From: Ignavibacteriales bacterium
GTDB lineage: Bacteria; Bacteroidota; Ignavibacteria; T3Sed10-11
Length of the DNA: 64,000 nucleotides
Direction of reading: 5' to 3'
NCBI GenBank assembly: GCA_003568415.1
Contig: PWXV01000336.1
Location: 1 to 64,000, forward strand
Position numbers and translations under genes: made by a program. Of the stretch, positions 44,090 to 52,295 are shown in pieces. The first letter of the stretch is position 1, and each line of letters opens with the position of its first letter. Below the pieces are notes generated by a model. The model saw only the letters and a program-made list of their open reading frames with translations, was not told where the DNA came from and did no database searches.

Positions 44090-44908
44090 ATGAAGACAAA
44101 AAGAGAAAAGGCAAAATTTTTCCGTGATTTACACAATCGGGAAAGAGCGTTTATCGTTCCGAATCCCTGGGATATCGGATCCGCACGCGTGATGGCTGCA
44201 CTCGGTTTTGAGGCATTGGCAACAACCAGTTCGGGATTTGCCTACTCGTTAGGCCGGATAGACGGGACTGTTGGTTTCGATGAGATTACCGATCATTGTC
44301 GTACGATCAGTAATGCCGTTCCCCTCCCGGTAAGTGCCGATCTTGAGAATTGTTACGCCGATGCCCCTGAAGAAGTCCCGCGCGCGATCGTGATGGCTGC
44401 TGAGGCAGGTGTTGTTGGCGGCTCGATCGAAGACTATACCGGTGATGATGGGAAACCTATCTATGATTTTGATCTGGCTGTCGAGCGGGTTCATGCGGCT
44501 GTCGAAGCTGCACGATCGCTTGATTTTCCGTTTACATTGACGGCGCGATCCGAAAATCTGTTTCGGGGAATTAATGATCTCGAAGATACGATTTGCCGCC
44601 TTCAGGCATATGAGAAAGCAGGTGCGGACGTACTTTATGCTCCCGGTCTGAAAACACTCAATGAGGTAAAACTTGTTATCGATTCTGTGAACAAGCCATT
44701 GAATGTTCTCGCAACTCAAATTCCCGGAATTACTATAAATGAATTGAGCGATGTCGGTGTTAAGCGCGTAAGTATAGGAGGGACACTGGCATGGTCTGCT
44801 GTTTCTGCCATCGTACTTGCCGGAAAAGAAATGTTGGAGAATGGATCTTTTAAGTGGACTGCTGAAGCATTATCAAGCAATGAAATAAAAAAATTGTTGA
44901 ATTCGTAG
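44090..44908 (+). CDS. Isocitrate lyase/PEP mutase family protein
   Basis: 272 residues, TIM-barrel. Family blocks: FIVPNPWDIGSARVMAALGF, ALATTSSGFAYSLGRIDG, metal-binding region PVSADLENCYADAPEE, GSIEDYTGD, TARSENLFRGINDLEDTI, YEKAGADVLYAPGLKTLNEV, RVSIGGTLAWSAVSAI. This is the oxaloacetate-hydrolase/phosphonopyruvate-hydrolase-like branch commonly named PEP phosphonomutase. The catalytic Cys of isocitrate lyase is not seen, so C-C lyase or hydrolase activity on a small oxo-acid is more likely. No phosphonate genes are nearby. AAAGG precedes the ATG. Confidence 0.85.
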   Translation: MKTKREKAKFFRDLHNRERAFIVPNPWDIGSARVMAALGFEALATTSSGFAYSLGRIDGTVGFDEITDHCRTISNAVPLPVSADLENCYADAPEEVPRAIVMAAEAGVVGGSIEDYTGDDGKPIYDFDLAVERVHAAVEAARSLDFPFTLTARSENLFRGINDLEDTICRLQAYEKAGADVLYAPGLKTLNEVKLVIDSVNKPLNVLATQIPGITINELSDVGVKRVSIGGTLAWSAVSAIVLAGKEMLENGSFKWTAEALSSNEIKKLLNS

Positions 44909-44937
44909 TTTCAACATTCACAAAGGGAGGATAAACT

Positions 44938-45321
44938 ATGCACGGAACATTCGTATGGAACGAACTTGCCGCAACCGATGTAGATAAAGCAAAGGCATTT
45001 TATGCTGAAACCTTCGGTTGGGAATATGAAGAATTCCAGCTTCCGAACGGAATTTACTGGGTTGCAAGATCAAATGGAGAATTGGTCGGCGGAATAGGAG
45101 ATATAAACACCGTTGCCGGTTATGGAACGAACACCTCGACATGGTTCAGTTTTATAGAAGTCGATAATGTCGATGCACGTCTTGAAAAAGCGCTTTCTCT
45201 TGGAGCGGAAATTATACAACCGGCTGAGAATGTGCCGAATGTAGGAAGAGTTGCTATCCTGCGTGACCCGGCGAGAGCCACCATTGGATTGATGACATCG
45301 ATAAAAGATGCATCGGAGTGA
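44938..45321 (+). CDS. VOC (glyoxalase/bleomycin-resistance-like) protein
   Basis: 127 residues, with GGGAGGATAA before the ATG. Two beta-alpha-beta-beta-beta units: FVWNELAATDVDKAKAFYAE with TFGWEYEEFQLPNGIYWVAR, and TSTWFSFIEVDNVDARLEKA with ILRDPARATIGLM. The first strand-helix F-x-WNEL-x-T-D-x2-KA-x2-FY is typical of the VOC superfamily. Members are metal-dependent lyases, dioxygenases or binding proteins; no specific activity can be assigned. It is followed directly by a DoxX-like membrane protein. Confidence 0.85.
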   Translation: MHGTFVWNELAATDVDKAKAFYAETFGWEYEEFQLPNGIYWVARSNGELVGGIGDINTVAGYGTNTSTWFSFIEVDNVDARLEKALSLGAEIIQPAENVPNVGRVAILRDPARATIGLMTSIKDASE

Positions 45322-45322
45322 T

Positions 45323-45703
45323 ATGTACTATGTAGTAAAATCTGCAAGGATTATTCTCGGGTTAATATTTTTAATCTTTGGATTGAACGGTTTCTATACT
45401 TTCATCCCCGTGCCGGAATTTCATCCGTTTATGAAAATCCTTGTTGATAGCGGATATATATATTTGATAAAAGCGGTAGAAGTAACTGCGGGAATTCTCT
45501 TGCTGATTAACCGGTTCGTCCTGCTGGCATTGCTGCTGCTCGCTATGGATATTGTCAATATAACCGCATATCATCTCCTGCTCGATCCGCGAAACTGGAT
45601 CGTTGTTCCCGTTATTATTACCTTGTGGATTATTTTGTTTGTCAATTACAAAGATTCATTTAAACCGTTATTAAGTGTAAAAGCGCTGGGAAAATATAGT
45701 TGA
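45323..45703 (+). CDS. DoxX-like membrane protein
   Basis: 126 residues from ATG 45323, with GGAG four bases upstream; an ATG 15 bases earlier lies inside the VOC gene end. Four hydrophobic helices: ARIILGLIFLIFGLNGFYTF, YLIKAVEVTAGILLLIN, VLLALLLLAMDIVNITAYHL, VVPVIITLWIILFVNYKD. The first helix with GLxFxxFGLNGF is the DoxX-like signature. Function in this branch is unclear; relatives are linked to redox stress. It starts one base after the VOC stop. Confidence 0.78.
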   Translation: MYYVVKSARIILGLIFLIFGLNGFYTFIPVPEFHPFMKILVDSGYIYLIKAVEVTAGILLLINRFVLLALLLLAMDIVNITAYHLLLDPRNWIVVPVIITLWIILFVNYKDSFKPLLSVKALGKYS

Positions 45704-45716
45704 ATTATTTTGTTCT

Positions 45717-46127
45717 ATGGAAAAATCAAGTTTGCAAGATATTATTAAATCAAGTCCGGTTTTAGTTCATAAAGAGCGGTATGCGTATCTTCGCACTAAT
45801 CAAGTACCGGCAGGTGAACATTTTGTTATTGCAAAGGATGCAGACGAGGTAACGGTCGTTACACCTGAACAGCAGGTTGCGAAAGTTCAATATACTGCAA
45901 TTGAAAAATGGTTTACGCTGATAGAGATTAGGGTAACAAAGCCGTTTTCTGGTCCCAGGTTTATTGCCGGAATTACGAACGCAATAGCAGAAAAAGATAT
46001 CGATGTGCTCATCGTTTCAACATTTTCGAAAGATTATGTACTTGTACGGCAGGACGATACCGCGATAACGGTTGAGGCATTACGAAAACTTGGATTTCTT
46101 GTAGAATATAGTACTTCACAAAATTAA
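45717..46127 (+). CDS. ACT-domain protein
   Basis: 136 residues, cytoplasmic. A short N-terminal part is followed by a tandem ACT-like fold. The second half contains WFTLIEIRVTKPFSGPRFIA, GITNAIAEKDIDVLIVSTFS, KDYVLVRQDDTAITVEALRK, the strand-helix pattern of the CASTOR/aspartokinase-type ACT domains. Stand-alone ACT proteins of this kind bind small amino acids and regulate enzymes; the ligand is unknown. No ribosome site is obvious. Confidence 0.75.
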   Translation: MEKSSLQDIIKSSPVLVHKERYAYLRTNQVPAGEHFVIAKDADEVTVVTPEQQVAKVQYTAIEKWFTLIEIRVTKPFSGPRFIAGITNAIAEKDIDVLIVSTFSKDYVLVRQDDTAITVEALRKLGFLVEYSTSQN

Positions 46128-46144
46128 TTGTAGGCTCATAAGAA

Positions 46145-46174
46145 TTGTGCTGCTAATTCCTGAATGAATATAAT
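46145..46174 (+). promoter_or_regulatory. Putative promoter for the SRPBCC gene
   Basis: TTGTGC (46145-46150), 18-base spacer, perfect TATAAT (46169-46174). The predicted transcript start is about eight bases before ATG 46189. Confidence 0.4.
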
Positions 46175-46188
46175 TGTGGATTGATTTT

Positions 46189-46671
46189 ATGGGTACGTCT
46201 ATTGAACCAATCAGAAAAACAGTAACTGTACAGGTACCGGTAAAAGAAGCGTTTTCTTTCTTTATCGATAAACTATCCGAATGGTGGCCTGCGGAGTATA
46301 CCTGGTCACAAAACGTGCTCGAACATATCGCCATTACACCTCGCAAAAACGGTCGATGTTACGAAAGTGGACCCCATGGTTTTGAGTGTGATTGGGGAAG
46401 AGTACTTGAATATGATCCGCCTGACCGTGTTGTCTTTACCTGGCAGATAAGTCCCCGTCGTGAACCGGAGCCGAATCCCGATAAGGCGAGTGAAGTTGAA
46501 GTGCAGTTCAAGGCTTCGGGCGAAGCCGGAACGCTTGTTGAGCTGGAACACCGTAATATCGAACGACATGGTGACGGTGCCGAAGAGTATTTCAAAGGTT
46601 TGAATTCACCGATGGGATGGGAGTATATGCTCGATAAATATGTAACGCGACTCGCTGAGTCGCGGAATTAA
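46189..46671 (+). CDS. SRPBCC (AHSA1/START-like) ligand-binding protein
   Basis: 160 residues from ATG 46189; a TTG at 46174 would overlap the promoter -10. Fold markers: IRKTVTVQVPVKEAFSFFID, LSEWWPAEYTW, VLEYDPPDRVVFTWQISPRR, TLVELEHRNIERHGDGAEEY and the C-terminal helix GWEYMLDKYVTRLAE. This is the AHSA1/ATPase-activator-like branch of small hydrophobic-cavity proteins. Biological ligand unknown. It lies before a DinB gene, a frequent neighbour in such small stress-gene groups. Confidence 0.85.
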   Translation: MGTSIEPIRKTVTVQVPVKEAFSFFIDKLSEWWPAEYTWSQNVLEHIAITPRKNGRCYESGPHGFECDWGRVLEYDPPDRVVFTWQISPRREPEPNPDKASEVEVQFKASGEAGTLVELEHRNIERHGDGAEEYFKGLNSPMGWEYMLDKYVTRLAESRN

Positions 46672-46698
46672 TAACGAACAAATCTTAAGGAACGAGTA

Positions 46699-47157
46699 AT
46701 GAATTTAGATCATTTGTACTATCAATTTCACCTCACCTCAAAAGCCCTTGAATACAATCTCGAAGGAATCAGTGATGAAGAAGCACTTGACCAACCGGGT
46801 AATGGAGGAAATTGCATCAATTGGTTGGTCGGGCATATCATAGCATCTCGTGACACATACTATATGCAGCTCGGACGTGATGCTCTGTTGCCGGAATCAA
46901 AACGTGAAAGATATGACCGGGGAAGCCAACCCGTATCAGCCGGTGATGAGATATATCGGCTCTCTGAGTTGTTTCAATATTTCGAAAAATCGAATAAAAC
47001 ATTCCAGGATTTATTTGAAAATTTTAGTGAGAAGCGTATTACCTTATCAAGCGAACAAGTTAATGAACTTGCCGGTATCTTATTCCACGAGGCGTACCAT
47101 GTCGGTCAGGTTGCAATTGTCAGACGAACACTCGGTAAAGAAGGAGTTATTAAATGA
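46699..47157 (+). CDS. DinB-family protein (first copy)
   Basis: 152 residues, with AAGGAACGAG before the ATG. Four-helix bundle: LYYQFHLTSKALEYNLEGIS, metal-ligand His in NWLVGHIIASRDTYY, and the C-terminal HEAYHVGQVAIVRRTLG with two His. The three His positions for the divalent metal are present. DinB/YfiT-like proteins include thiol-dependent S-transferases such as bacillithiol S-transferase; most are uncharacterised. The stop overlaps the next start by four bases. Confidence 0.85.
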   Translation: MNLDHLYYQFHLTSKALEYNLEGISDEEALDQPGNGGNCINWLVGHIIASRDTYYMQLGRDALLPESKRERYDRGSQPVSAGDEIYRLSELFQYFEKSNKTFQDLFENFSEKRITLSSEQVNELAGILFHEAYHVGQVAIVRRTLGKEGVIK

Positions 47158-47735
47158 AACGAATAGTGGTTTATTGCGCATCGAGTTCAAGAGTTAATGA
47201 GCAGTACTTTATGTATACCGGATTATTAAGTGAATTTCTCGTGAAAAATAATTATGAGGTGGTCTACGGAGGCGGCGCCGTCGGTCTGATGGGAAAACTG
47301 GCAGATACCGTACTCGAGCACGGGGGAACAATAACCGGTGTTATTCCATATTTTATGAGCGACCGCGAATGGGCGCATACCGGACTGAGCAAGTTACTGT
47401 ATGTGAATACTATGCATGAACGAAAACATAAAATGCTGGAAAACACCGACGGTTTGATTGCATTGCCGGGAGGTACCGGAACACTTGAAGAATTGCTGGA
47501 AGCCATAACATTGAAGCGATTGGGCCTGTATACCAAACCTATCGTCATTCTCAATACGAACAATTATTATGATCCCTTAAAAAAGATGTTTGAGAAATGT
47601 ATGCACGAAAACTTTATGAACGATAAACACCGGTTAATGTGGAAGTTTGTCGATACACCGGAAGAGGTGGTTACCGCACTCAATGAAGTACCATCGTGGG
47701 ACAGTAATGCTATTGATTATGCTGTTGTGAAATAG
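47154..47735 (+). CDS. LOG-family (TIGR00730) nucleotide 5'-monophosphate phosphoribohydrolase
   Basis: 193 residues. Rossmann-like fold with the LOG signatures VYGGGAVGLMGKLADTVLEH (about 39-58) and the PGGTGTLEELLEAITLKRLG block (catalytic Glu; about 104-124). These enzymes release ribose-5-phosphate from nucleoside monophosphates; plant and some bacterial members make cytokinins, others have house-cleaning roles. Its start overlaps the DinB stop (ATGA), and the next gene starts directly after its stop. Confidence 0.88.
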   Translation: MKRIVVYCASSSRVNEQYFMYTGLLSEFLVKNNYEVVYGGGAVGLMGKLADTVLEHGGTITGVIPYFMSDREWAHTGLSKLLYVNTMHERKHKMLENTDGLIALPGGTGTLEELLEAITLKRLGLYTKPIVILNTNNYYDPLKKMFEKCMHENFMNDKHRLMWKFVDTPEEVVTALNEVPSWDSNAIDYAVVK

Positions 47736-48128
47736 GTGTGTTCATTAATAAGAAGACATTACCGTGATGCCGTCAAAGCCGGATATGCAAACAAAAGGAA
47801 ATTATTACAAGATCTGGCTCAATACCGCAGCGGAGAATTATATAAAATCGAGATTGTGTACCTCGGAAAAGATGAACGAGATACTCTCCGACAGAAGCGT
47901 TCAGTTACGAGAAAAGAACTAACTGAAATCCGCAGAAAACTCGACCGGTATGATTCTGCAAGTAAAAGGAGAGAATGGACTATAAAAATATTGCAGCTTC
48001 TCGATGCATATCCCGGACTGCGGGCAGCTGAACTTGCCGGACATATTGATGCTCCGGTAGATTGGTTCAAAAGAAATGTCAGCAAACTAAAAGAACTTGG
48101 CTTAACTGAAAGTCTTAAACAGGGATAA
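47736..48128 (+). CDS. Hypothetical protein with C-terminal winged-helix-like domain
   Basis: 130 residues from a GTG that touches the preceding stop; the start is uncertain and has no ribosome site of its own. The N-terminal part is basic (RRHYRDAVKAGYANKRKLLQ). The middle has YRSGELYKIEIVYLGKDERD and a charged helix. The C-terminal 50 residues (WTIKILQLLDAYPGLRAAEL, then VDWFKRNVSKLKELGLTESL) look like a winged helix-turn-helix with the KLKELGLT recognition end common in such folds. DNA binding is plausible but unproven. It is translationally coupled to the LOG gene. Confidence 0.65.
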   Translation: MCSLIRRHYRDAVKAGYANKRKLLQDLAQYRSGELYKIEIVYLGKDERDTLRQKRSVTRKELTEIRRKLDRYDSASKRREWTIKILQLLDAYPGLRAAELAGHIDAPVDWFKRNVSKLKELGLTESLKQG

Positions 48129-48200
48129 CGATTATCGGCCCGGGGCAAAACAGTGTTAAAGAAATTACTTGCAAACGCAAAATAAAATTGGGAGGATGTA

Positions 48201-48713
48201 ATGTCGATTCAAACTAACAATATTTTCTTTGCAGACCTTGAACAAGAACTTAATACAACTCGAGCACTTCTCGAAGCGGTACCGGAAGAACATTTCGAAT
48301 GGAAACCCCATCAGAAGTCGTTTTCACTCGGAGAACTCGCAGTCCATATCGCTAATTTACTATACTGGCAGAAAAACATTCTCGAAGACGATTCATACGA
48401 TCTCCAATCACCAGAAGCACAGGAAGCGGCACGTCTGACAAATCCTTCATCCAATAAAGAATTGCTTGAGAGATTCGATAAAAATTTAGAGCATTTACAA
48501 ATTGCATTGCAAAGTTTTGATGAAACTGCAATGCAAAAACCGTGGTCGTTAAAATATGGAAATCATACGGTTTTAACCCAACCGAAAGGTATCGTGTTTA
48601 GAAATATCGGTATCAGTCATATGATTCATCATCGCGGACAGTTGAGTGTGTATCTCCGGCTGCTGGATGTACCGCTTCCAAAATTATACGGCCCTACTGC
48701 TGATACACAGTGA
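48201..48713 (+). CDS. DinB-family protein (second copy)
   Basis: 170 residues, with GGGAGGATGT before the ATG. Four-helix bundle: ELNTTRALLEAVPEEHFEWK, PHQKSFSLGELAVHIANLLY (first metal His in the AVHIA helix), MQKPWSLKYGNH, and the C-terminal SHMIHHRGQLSVYLRLLDVP with two His and a Gln. The metal site looks complete. The HHRGQL motif is the DinB signature and differs from HEAYHVGQ of the copy at 46699, so the two are distant paralogues, not a recent duplication. Confidence 0.9.
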   Translation: MSIQTNNIFFADLEQELNTTRALLEAVPEEHFEWKPHQKSFSLGELAVHIANLLYWQKNILEDDSYDLQSPEAQEAARLTNPSSNKELLERFDKNLEHLQIALQSFDETAMQKPWSLKYGNHTVLTQPKGIVFRNIGISHMIHHRGQLSVYLRLLDVPLPKLYGPTADTQ

Positions 48714-48777
48714 TTTCCGGTAATTGTGACTAATCGTATAAGTACGGTTTAAATATATGGAGACTTTAACGACTCAG

Positions 48778-48806
48778 TTGCATATTTTTTTGAAATTGTG
48801 TATGAT
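48778..48806 (+). promoter_or_regulatory. Promoter for the CotH gene
   Basis: TTGCAT (48778-48783), 17-base spacer, TATGAT (48801-48806). The predicted transcription start (48813-48815) coincides with the GTG at 48815. Confidence 0.55.
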
Positions 48807-48829
48807 ATTTTTAAGTGAAATATCACACA
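48797..48829. promoter_or_regulatory. Inverted repeat over the CotH -10 region (operator candidate)
   Basis: TGTGTATGATATTT (48797-48810) and AAATATCACACA (48818-48829) pair over 12 positions with a two-base bulge (TA), around a 7-base centre. It covers the -10 hexamer and the predicted start, where a bound repressor would block transcription. Confidence 0.45.
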
Positions 48830-51346
48830 ATATTCAAAATGCATCGTTTTTGGTCTTTTGTAGTTTTACAATTCCTTATTACGGGAATTCTCACCGGACA
48901 GGAAAATCACAGCAAATCTTTACCTATCCCCGCATTTTCACATAGTGGTGCTCAATATACTGAACCGTTTGAGCTCTCATTTGAAAACGATGAAAATGTC
49001 ACAGTGTACTACACAACTGATGGCAGTATACCGGATGCTATTTCGGGCAATGAATACACCGAACCGGTTACCATTAGTGGTACGATCGTTGTAAGGGCAC
49101 GGGTGTATAACGAAAATGGTCAGCCGGGTGAGGTCGTCTCAAACGTCTTCACAAGGTTGGATGATGAGGTGGCAAATTTTAACTCCGATCTGCCGCTTGT
49201 TATTATGCATCAATTCGATGTTCCGATAGTTCCTTCCGACCGTACCCCTGCATACATTACGATTATCGACCATAATCAAGGGGAACGAACGTGGCTTGCG
49301 GGGGATGTGGATCTGCAGAGCCGTATTCAAACCAATATTCGCGGATCGAGTTCACAGCAGTTTCCGAAAAAACAATATGCGGTACGCTTGGTTGATGGCG
49401 ACGATGAAAACCGCAATGAGGAGGTACTGGGAATGCCTTCCGAGAATAACTGGATCCTGCATGCACCGTACGATGATAAGACCCTTATGCGGAATGCAGT
49501 CGCTTACCGGTTAAGCCGGGATATGGGATGGTATGCCCCGCGCACAAGGTTTGTCGAAGTTTTTCTCCATGAAGGCAGCGGCCCGGTAACCGAAGAGCAT
49601 TACCACGGTGTCTATATGATGGTCGAACGTATCAAGTGGGATAATAACCGGGTTGATATAGAAAAAGTAACACCCGAAGATAATGCCGAACCTGAAATAA
49701 CCGGCGGTTATATTATACAGAACGACCGGGATGTTCATTTAACTACTGCACGGGGATCGGAGTTTGCGTGCGTACGTCCGCAGGATTGGGATATTACCGA
49801 TGAACAACGGCAATGGCTTATAGGATATCTCGATGATTTTGAGGAAACACTGTTTGGATCCGGCTTTAAGGATCCTGAAACCGGATATCGATCTTTTATA
49901 AATACCGATTCATTTATCGATCATCATCTCATAACGGAACTAAGCAAAGAGATCGATGGTTACCGTCTGAGCACGTTTATGTATAAAGATCGTGAAGGGA
50001 AGCTCACTATTGGTCCTTTATGGGATTTCAATCTTAGTTTTGGTAATGCAAATTATCTCACGGGAGATGACCCCGAGGGGTGGTATTATGAACGTATTTC
50101 TAATCAAGATTATTTATATGGTTGGTACACCCGTCTCTTTCAAGACCCTGATTTCGGGCAACGGTATAATGATCGATGGTATACCTTACGGCAAACTATT
50201 TTTTCAAATGAATACATACTGGAAATTATTGAACAGTATGCCGAGCTATTGGATGAAGCTCAGGAACGCAACTTCGAACGCTGGCCGATTTTAGGTACCT
50301 ATGTATGGCCTAACCCTGACGGATATAGTGAACGGGATACCTATCGTAAAGAAATCGATTGGATGATCCGTTGGGTGGAAGCCCGGCTGGAGTGGCTCGA
50401 TCAACAGTTTGGTGAACCGGCAATCGAAACATTACTTCATTACTGGTATTTTTCAAATGAGCTTGCCAACAACACACCGTTTGAATATGTCGAATCAACT
50501 TTTAGTATTGCTGACGATGCCGCGATTGAATATCGCTCAGCACTGCAGGGATATCCGTTTTATCCCGATCATGAGAACTGGCGTAAGGCATCGATGGAGC
50601 GCCGGAACAGACCAACATCGTTAAATTATCAACCTGCCGGTAACAATGGTGCCTTGTACGATGAAACCAATACGCGCGGATTGCAGGTACGTCAGCCATT
50701 TACCGGTGATGCGGGTGAGAACACGATGATTTTTCATGTTTCGACAAAAGGATATGAAAATATTTCTTTCAGTTTTGCTGCAAAAGATGAGGGAGCAGCG
50801 AATAGCTTGATCGTCGACTATTCGGTTGAACCGAACAGTGATCAGTGGGATACGACAGGAATGACCGCGTCAGTCTTGGAGCTTCAGGATAGCTATCAAC
50901 TATACGAGATTAATTTTTCAGATGCGGAATCGGTTGATAATAATCCGGATTTCAGAGTACGTATCCGTTTTGATGGTGACGATATGACTGCCGATGAAGG
51001 TGAGAGGGTCACTTTTAATAATATTGCTCTCACCGGAGAAACACCCGTAGTCAGTGTACCACAGCAGGAAAAGACAACTGCCGCTGCATATCGCCTCGAG
51101 CAAAATTTTCCCAATCCCTTCAATCCCGAGACGACCATTCGATTTTCAATTCCGGAACAACAGAACGTCCGGCTGACGATCTATAATACACTCGGACAGC
51201 AAGTCGAGCAATTGCTGGATACCGAACTGAATCCGGGAAACCATGCTATCCCGTTCGATGCATCCCATCTTCCGAGTGGTGTGTACATATATCGAATAGA
51301 GGCAGGAGAATTTGTTCAGAGTAGAAAGCTCATGGTATTAAAGTAA
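48815..51346 (+). CDS. CotH-family kinase-like protein with T9SS sorting domain
   Basis: 843 residues from GTG 48815 (835 if the start is ATG 48839). Order: signal peptide (about 9-28, MHRFWSFVVLQFLITGILTG); a chitobiase-like beta-sandwich with FENDENVTVYYTTDGSIPDA (about 45-105); CotH domain (about 150-480; TNIRGSSSQQFPKKQYAVRL, NWILHAPYDDKTLMRNAVAY, YHGVYMMVERIKWDNNRVDI); a jelly-roll-like region; and a Por/T9SS sorting tail (about 760-843; LEQNFPNPFNPETTIRFSIP, then LPSGVYIYRIEAGEF). CotH proteins are secretory atypical kinases. The tail predicts type IX secretion to the cell surface. No ribosome site; see the leaderless finding. Confidence 0.88.
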   Translation: MKYHTIFKMHRFWSFVVLQFLITGILTGQENHSKSLPIPAFSHSGAQYTEPFELSFENDENVTVYYTTDGSIPDAISGNEYTEPVTISGTIVVRARVYNENGQPGEVVSNVFTRLDDEVANFNSDLPLVIMHQFDVPIVPSDRTPAYITIIDHNQGERTWLAGDVDLQSRIQTNIRGSSSQQFPKKQYAVRLVDGDDENRNEEVLGMPSENNWILHAPYDDKTLMRNAVAYRLSRDMGWYAPRTRFVEVFLHEGSGPVTEEHYHGVYMMVERIKWDNNRVDIEKVTPEDNAEPEITGGYIIQNDRDVHLTTARGSEFACVRPQDWDITDEQRQWLIGYLDDFEETLFGSGFKDPETGYRSFINTDSFIDHHLITELSKEIDGYRLSTFMYKDREGKLTIGPLWDFNLSFGNANYLTGDDPEGWYYERISNQDYLYGWYTRLFQDPDFGQRYNDRWYTLRQTIFSNEYILEIIEQYAELLDEAQERNFERWPILGTYVWPNPDGYSERDTYRKEIDWMIRWVEARLEWLDQQFGEPAIETLLHYWYFSNELANNTPFEYVESTFSIADDAAIEYRSALQGYPFYPDHENWRKASMERRNRPTSLNYQPAGNNGALYDETNTRGLQVRQPFTGDAGENTMIFHVSTKGYENISFSFAAKDEGAANSLIVDYSVEPNSDQWDTTGMTASVLELQDSYQLYEINFSDAESVDNNPDFRVRIRFDGDDMTADEGERVTFNNIALTGETPVVSVPQQEKTTAAAYRLEQNFPNPFNPETTIRFSIPEQQNVRLTIYNTLGQQVEQLLDTELNPGNHAIPFDASHLPSGVYIYRIEAGEFVQSRKLMVLK

Positions 51347-51412
51347 AATCTATATAAGAAGTAAAATTAATTTATTACCGACCACCACACCCTTCAGCAA
51401 ACAGGAGGTTCC

Positions 51413-52258
51413 ATGGCTACAAAGCAGGAGAATAATGATTTAAGAATATATATTTCCGTGGATATGGAAGGAATAACCGGCATTGTCGACCGGGATCAGG
51501 TGATGCGGGGAGAAGGAGATTACGAACGTTGCCGCCGGTTAATGACTGAGGAGGCAAACGCAGCAGTACAGGGTGCACTGGATGCAGGGGCGACATATGT
51601 GTTGGTAAATGACTCGCACGGCAGCATGCTTAATATCCTCATCGAAGAGCTTCACCCTGAAGCACATCTTATTACCGGATATCCGAAAGATTATGCGATG
51701 ATGGAGGGAATCGAGGAGTCGTTTCATGCAGCGATGTTTATAGGTTATCATGCACGGCCGGGCACTATCAGCGGGATCCTCGACCACACTTATTCGAGCT
51801 TGACGGTATTTTCCATAAAGATCAACGGTATCGATATGCCCGAGCTCGGGTTGAATGCCTGGCTTGCAGGACATTTTAATGTGCCCGTTGTCTTCCTTTC
51901 GGGTGATAAAGGCGCATGCGATCAAACAGCAGAAATTCTCGGTGATAACGTCGAAACTGTTGCGGTAATGGAAGGTGTTGCACGTTCCGCTGCCAGAGCG
52001 ATGCCGCGCGAAAAAGCTCACAACCTGATACGAAAGAAGGTAAAGCAAGCAATCGAAAAACGCAATGAAATCAAACCATATGTGCTTGATAAACCATATG
52101 AGTTTGAGATTACATTTCTGAAAAGTAACAACGCAGACAATCCGTCTTTAGTCCCGGGTGTTAAACGCATTGACGGAAGAACGGTATGCTTTACAAGTAA
52201 TGATGTCCCCGAAGGATTTAAACTGATGCGTGCACTTATTGCTCTTGCGGGGACATGA
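51413..52258 (+). CDS. dppA: M55-family D-aminopeptidase (DppA-like)
   Basis: 281 residues, with AGGAGG before the ATG. Signatures: IYISVDMEGITGIVDRDQVM (metal-ligand Asp17 and Glu19), EANAAVQGALDAGATYVLVN, DSHGSMLNILIEEL, MFIGYHARPGTISGILDHTY with the metal His, and a C-terminal RTVCFTSNDVPEGFKLMRAL. M55 DppA is a zinc D-aminopeptidase that releases D-amino acids, best on D-Ala-D-Ala. No signal peptide, so it is cytoplasmic. The neighbouring class-C serine hydrolase and, further on, a Tat-signal alanine racemase suggest use of D-amino-acid or wall peptides. Confidence 0.9.
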   Translation: MATKQENNDLRIYISVDMEGITGIVDRDQVMRGEGDYERCRRLMTEEANAAVQGALDAGATYVLVNDSHGSMLNILIEELHPEAHLITGYPKDYAMMEGIEESFHAAMFIGYHARPGTISGILDHTYSSLTVFSIKINGIDMPELGLNAWLAGHFNVPVVFLSGDKGACDQTAEILGDNVETVAVMEGVARSAARAMPREKAHNLIRKKVKQAIEKRNEIKPYVLDKPYEFEITFLKSNNADNPSLVPGVKRIDGRTVCFTSNDVPEGFKLMRALIALAGT

Positions 52259-52295
52259 TAATAAACTATTTTGTCTTAAGAATTAAAATACTCCA

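Noticed and set aside
48757-48945. 62-codon open frame before cotH
   Set aside because: It contains the cotH promoter and overlaps the cotH signal peptide in another frame.
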